27,624 bases of DNA from an uncultured Muribaculaceae bacterium. Its GTDB lineage: Bacteria > Bacteroidota > Bacteroidia > Bacteroidales > Muribaculaceae. Position 1 is the stretch's first letter. The number at the start of each line of letters is the position of its first letter. The stretch is from positions 1 through 27,624 of the forward strand of contig CAJLLX010000012.1 of the NCBI GenBank assembly GCA_905207535.1, given 5' to 3'. Below are positions 24,739 through 27,624 of this stretch, in pieces. A model generated the notes under the pieces. The model ran no database searches. It had not been told where the DNA came from and worked only from the letters and a program-made list of their open reading frames with translations. The position numbers and the translations under genes were made by a program.

Positions 24739-26061
24739 TCAGATGCCGCTTTCGGCATGTGTTAACGATTCTATAACGTCTGAAACCAGCCTGCGGTTTA
24801 CACCAAGATACACATTCGCCACTTTGCCCGACTGCGTCACCACTATCACGGTGGGAAACACTTCCGTGCCGCAATCGCGGGCCAGCGACCGTGCGGAGAT
24901 CAGCAGGTGCTCGTTGGGCTGCGGCTCGCCGGCTATCGCCTCTACTTCATCGGTGTTGGTGCCGGTAAAGGCTAAGATCAACTCTCTGCCTCCCACGGCT
25001 TTACGCAGGTCGGCCACTGTCTCCCCGGCCGACTCTGCCGCCGGATCTATGATGGCTATCACGGCCGCTCCGCTGAAGGGCTCGTCTTTCTGGCGGGTAT
25101 ATCGGCTGCCGTCGGTGGCGGGCAGCGAGAAGCCGGGCAGAGGGAGTCCGCGCATATGCTCTATGCGGTTGCCGTTTTCGCGATATTTACTGAATATTTC
25201 GGGGTATCTCGCTTGCAGATCACCCTCGCTTTCGGGCGCTTTCAGCGTGTTATCCTCTGAATAGCTGTATCTTGCACGGTTGCTCTGCTCGCTCACCTCC
25301 CCGGGGTTGTATTCGTTGGACACCTCCACGGGCAAGCCGCTCAGCATGTCGGCTACCACCACAAATCGCCGCCCTACATGGTCGTTGACGGTCTGGATGG
25401 CGGTCAGCGCCACGCGGCGCCCGTTGGCCACCAGCGTGTCGGGTGTAAAATGCACGGCAAAATTGCTGTCGGTCAGCATTTTCCCTATCTCGGCGCTCAG
25501 GCTTTGCGGCAGAAGGTTTACAAACTGCCCTGTGGCCTGCACTCCCCCATTGGAGGTCTCAAATGGCGTAGGATCGGCATAATAGTGATATTCCTGAAGC
25601 CGGTAGTCGCGGTAGCGGTAGTGGTTTCCGTCGAAATATGCCACAAATCCCTCCGAGTCAGCGCCGTTATAGTTCAGCCGCCAGTCTATCAAGTAGTTGC
25701 ACGGCATCAGGCGGTCGGTTTTCGTCCCCTGAGAGGCCAATTGCAGGGTGTATACGATCTCGTCGGAGCTCATCGGCAGCGTCACGTCGTAATCTACCGT
25801 GGCGGCAAATGGCCCGCACTCCCCCATCTTCTGCGCCAGCTCCGCAGCGCCGGATATGGCGCCTTCCGGCAGTTTTCCCCCTTTCTTTTTCTTCTTCTTT
25901 TTCTCCTTCTTAGCTTTCTTTGAAGCCGTCGCCGAGGCGCCTGAGGCTGCCTCCGCCGTGGCTGTTATTTGGCTATGGGCAACAACAGGTATCCTCCGCC
26001 CATTCAAGTCCGGAGGATACATTACTGCTATCACCATTAAAATTCCTATAATCCCTTTCAT
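24739..26061 (-). CDS. exported protein with a thioredoxin-fold C-terminus lacking CxxC
   Basis: The 440-residue protein begins with a hydrophobic export-type segment (MKGIIGILMVIAVMY) followed by a Lys-rich stretch at about 48-63 (KKAKKEKKKKKKKGGK). Residues 70-300 are beta-rich (FVAYFDGNHYRYRDYRLQEY, RRFVVVADMLSGLPVEVSN), of a kind seen in Bacteroidetes envelope proteins of uncertain function. The last 130 residues look like an AhpC/TlpA-type thioredoxin fold: LPLPGFSLPATDGSRYT opens it and TEVFPTVIVVTQSGKV supplies the cis-proline loop. Where a redox CxxC should lie, the sequence reads IIDPAAESAGE, without cysteine. It lies directly upstream of tpx and 77 bases after the Nudix gene. I cannot name a function; a non-catalytic thioredoxin-like role is plausible. 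Confidence 0.7.
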   Translation of the reverse strand: MKGIIGILMVIAVMYPPDLNGRRIPVVAHSQITATAEAASGASATASKKAKKEKKKKKKKGGKLPEGAISGAAELAQKMGECGPFAATVDYDVTLPMSSDEIVYTLQLASQGTKTDRLMPCNYLIDWRLNYNGADSEGFVAYFDGNHYRYRDYRLQEYHYYADPTPFETSNGGVQATGQFVNLLPQSLSAEIGKMLTDSNFAVHFTPDTLVANGRRVALTAIQTVNDHVGRRFVVVADMLSGLPVEVSNEYNPGEVSEQSNRARYSYSEDNTLKAPESEGDLQARYPEIFSKYRENGNRIEHMRGLPLPGFSLPATDGSRYTRQKDEPFSGAAVIAIIDPAAESAGETVADLRKAVGGRELILAFTGTNTDEVEAIAGEPQPNEHLLISARSLARDCGTEVFPTVIVVTQSGKVANVYLGVNRRLVSDVIESLTHAESGI

Positions 26062-26138
26062 AAAAACTCAAATAGTTGCTACGTCTGATTTTATAACCTC
26101 TCTGAGGCCCCGATAGTTCACCGGTTTAGATTATTTTT

Positions 26139-26582
26139 TCAATCTTTTTCCCTCTCGCCGAGCATTGCCACCAATCCTTTGTCGGCGGGGAGAAATTGCA
26201 GCGCCTGCATCTCGGCGCCGCTCACCCACTCTCCGGCGCTGGCGGCCATCAGCCGGGGTGTTCCGTCGCCGAAATGGCACAGGAAGCAGTCCATGCTCAG
26301 GTGAAATGCGGGGTAATCATACTCTACCGTCATCAGATACCGCTCGATGCCCACTTCTATCTCCAGCTCTTCGCGGATCTCGCGGTGCAGCGCCTCCTCA
26401 GCCGTCTCCCCGGGCTCGATCTTCCCGCCGGGAAATTCCCACTTGCCGGCATGTTCCCCTTTACAGCGCTGTGTCACAAAGTATTTCCCCTCATGCTCTA
26501 TCACCGCGGCCACTACCCGCAGCGTGCGGCGAGGCACCGTTGTCCCCTCCTGCTCCTTCGCTTCGTTTTCCTTCTGTTCCAT
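26139..26582 (-). CDS. Nudix hydrolase, MutT-like
   Basis: The 147-residue product from the ATG at 26582 carries a Nudix box at about 52-74, GGKIEPGETAEEALHREIREEL: the pattern G-x5-E-x7-REUxEE is met, though the later Gly is Glu. VVAAVIEHEGKYFVTQR before it and GKWEFPGG leading into it are typical of MutT/8-oxo-dGTP or NUDT-like pyrophosphatases. Such enzymes clear oxidised or other nucleoside diphosphate derivatives. The frame opens 13 codons earlier at 26621 (MRRPFFYQKNRKR), and either start is possible. It is the first of three genes with tpx, a grouping that would fit oxidative-damage defence. Confidence 0.88.
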   Translation of the reverse strand: MEQKENEAKEQEGTTVPRRTLRVVAAVIEHEGKYFVTQRCKGEHAGKWEFPGGKIEPGETAEEALHREIREELEIEVGIERYLMTVEYDYPAFHLSMDCFLCHFGDGTPRLMAASAGEWVSGAEMQALQFLPADKGLVAMLGEREKD

Positions 26583-26632
26583 CCTTTTACGGTTCTTTTG
26601 ATAGAAAAACGGCCGCCTCACGCAATTTATTA

Positions 26633-26663
26633 TTGCAGTTTTCGCGGGAAATACGTAAGTTTG
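26633..26663 (+). promoter_or_regulatory. predicted promoter of the YbaK-type gene
   Basis: TTG (26633-26635), a 20-base spacer and TAAGTTTG (26656-26663) match the Bacteroidetes consensus; the start codon is about 64 bases further on. Confidence 0.7.
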
Positions 26664-26727
26664 CGTTACTTCCTGCCTTGCGCCGCTTCTCTCCGGCGCT
26701 ATCTTTAAAATAAATTTCTATACACGC

Positions 26728-27276
26728 ATGTCAAAGGATAAAATTCAGAAAACCAACGTCGCACGCCTCCTCGACAGGGCCCGTATCCCCTACGAACTGC
26801 TCACTTATGAGGTCGACGAAAACAATCTCGCCGCCACACATGTGGCCGAAATGCTTGGTGAGGATATCAAGCGGGTATTCAAAACCCTCGTACTCAAGGG
26901 GGAATATCCGGGACGTAACTCCGCCGCCTCCAATGCCGCCGGACATTTCGTCTGCGTGGTGCCGGGCGATGCCGAGGTCGATCTCAAAAAGGCCGCCCGC
27001 GCTGCCGGTGCCAAAAAGGCCGAACTGATCCCCATGAAGGAGCTGCTCCCCCTCACGGGCTACATCCGCGGTGGCTGCTGCCCCATCGGGATGAAAAAAC
27101 CGTTCCCCACATTTTTCCATCTCACCGCCACCGATTTCCCGGAGATCTTTGTGAGCGCCGGAGTGCGCGGCATGCAGCTGAAAATCAAGCCTCAGGACAT
27201 CATCTCCTACGTCGGCGCCCAACTCGCCGACCTCATCATCGCCGACGATCCCGACGCCCTCGAACCCGCCGATTAA
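26728..27276 (+). CDS. ybaK: Cys-tRNA(Pro)/Cys-tRNA(Cys) deacylase, YbaK/EbsC family
   Basis: YbaK hydrolyses cysteine mis-attached to tRNA(Pro), protecting proline codons in translation. The 182-residue protein begins KTNVARLLDRARIPYELLTYE and shows AEMLGEDIKRVFKTLVL (the Lys near residue 52 is conserved in the family), PGDAEVDLKKAARAAGAKKAEL and the GYIRGGCCPIGMKK loop of the active site. It is about 20 residues longer than the E. coli protein, mainly through an insert (KGEYPGRNSAASNAAGH) in the loop after the Lys-bearing strand. It has its own promoter and precedes aroC on the same strand, 164 bases away. Confidence 0.94.
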   Translation: MSKDKIQKTNVARLLDRARIPYELLTYEVDENNLAATHVAEMLGEDIKRVFKTLVLKGEYPGRNSAASNAAGHFVCVVPGDAEVDLKKAARAAGAKKAELIPMKELLPLTGYIRGGCCPIGMKKPFPTFFHLTATDFPEIFVSAGVRGMQLKIKPQDIISYVGAQLADLIIADDPDALEPAD

Positions 27277-27440
27277 TCTTCCATCCCCTTAATACTCTTT
27301 CTTCCTTTTCCTCTCTCCCGAATCCTTTTGCTTCACAAATTTATGAAGTAGCAGCCGAAGGCCTTAGACATGCGCCGCGTAGCTGTTTTTAGTCGAAAAA
27401 ACTTCTGCTCTTTCATCCCATTCCCCCCATCCAAGCCCTT
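27277..27440. other. gap between ybaK and aroC
   Basis: The first 55 bases are C/T-rich. A small hairpin, CTTCA/TGAAG (27331-27348), and a loose CAGC/GCTG pairing followed by TTTTT (27352-27390) could act as a weak terminator of ybaK. No gene or clear promoter for aroC was found. Confidence 0.35.
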
Positions 27441-27624
27441 ATGAATACCTTCGGCTCTCATTTCCGCCTCACCTCTTTCGGCGAGTCACACGGCCCGGCC
27501 ATGGGCGGCATCATCGACGGCTGCCCGCCGCGCCACGTCATAAGCCTCACCACCGTGCAGCGGTGGCTCGACCGCCGCGCTCCGGGGCGATCCTCTCTCA
27601 CCTCAGCCCGGCGCGAACCCGACC
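27441..27624 (+). CDS. aroC: chorismate synthase, 5' part only
   Basis: The window ends inside this gene after 61 codons. The start MNTFGSHFRLTSFGESHGPA contains the family signature FGESHG near the N-terminus, followed by GGIIDGCPP, as in AroC, which turns 5-enolpyruvylshikimate 3-phosphate into chorismate using reduced FMN. The frame is intact to the edge. Only the N-terminal fifth or so of the protein is visible. Confidence 0.93.
   Translation, partial: MNTFGSHFRLTSFGESHGPAMGGIIDGCPPRHVISLTTVQRWLDRRAPGRSSLTSARREPD

Overview
The window looks like chromosomal DNA from a GC-rich gut-type member of the Bacteroidales, plausibly the Muribaculaceae (an inference from memory of gene content; no search was possible). 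Support comes from recurrent Bacteroidetes-type promoters (TTG, about 20 bases, TAnnTTTG), a near absence of Shine-Dalgarno sequences, lipoprotein and secreted-protein signals, a dxs-trkA-trkH gene order, large multidomain GH2 and GH43 glycosidases, and a C-terminal tail resembling a type IX secretion sorting domain. No rRNA, tRNA, CRISPR array, insertion sequence or phage gene was seen.

Layout. 1-2300: a TonB-dependent outer-membrane receptor on the minus strand, broken by one in-frame amber codon inside the plug domain, with a promoter and a roughly 180-base leader that carries degenerate direct repeats. 2526-3006: rpsO with its own promoter, a structured leader and a bidirectional terminator. 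3023-5378: tsaD-cinA (tRNA t6A modification; NMN deamidase/CinA). 5436-7824: manA followed by a ROK-family sugar kinase, a hexose-phosphate entry pair. 8003-12088 (plus): a DUF362 lipoprotein, then a secreted GH43 enzyme whose propeller is interrupted by an inserted beta-sandwich domain; a near-perfect palindrome lies between them. 12253-16794 (minus): a 1513-residue GH2 beta-galactosidase-like enzyme with several accessory domains. 16890-22083 (minus): a small two-helix membrane protein, dxs, trkA and trkH as one tightly packed operon behind a purine-rich leader. 22177-23214: an ApbE-type flavin transferase lipoprotein. 23424-24062: two small secreted proteins of unknown function. 24179-26621: Nudix hydrolase, a secreted thioredoxin-fold protein lacking the CxxC, and thiol peroxidase tpx. 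26633-27624 (plus): a YbaK-type Cys-tRNA(Pro) deacylase and the 5' end of aroC.

Most of the window is housekeeping and carbohydrate metabolism. The secreted GH43 and GH2 enzymes would release sugars outside the cytoplasm, and ManA with the ROK kinase could feed hexoses into glycolysis, but there is no SusC/SusD pair here, so a complete polysaccharide utilisation locus is not visible. I do not see a clear new multi-gene system. The points most worth a second look are the amber-interrupted receptor with its repeat-bearing leader, the purine-rich dxs leader with a possible 28-codon ORF, the palindrome upstream of GH43, the nested GH43 architecture, and the cysteine-poor thioredoxin-fold protein beside tpx.
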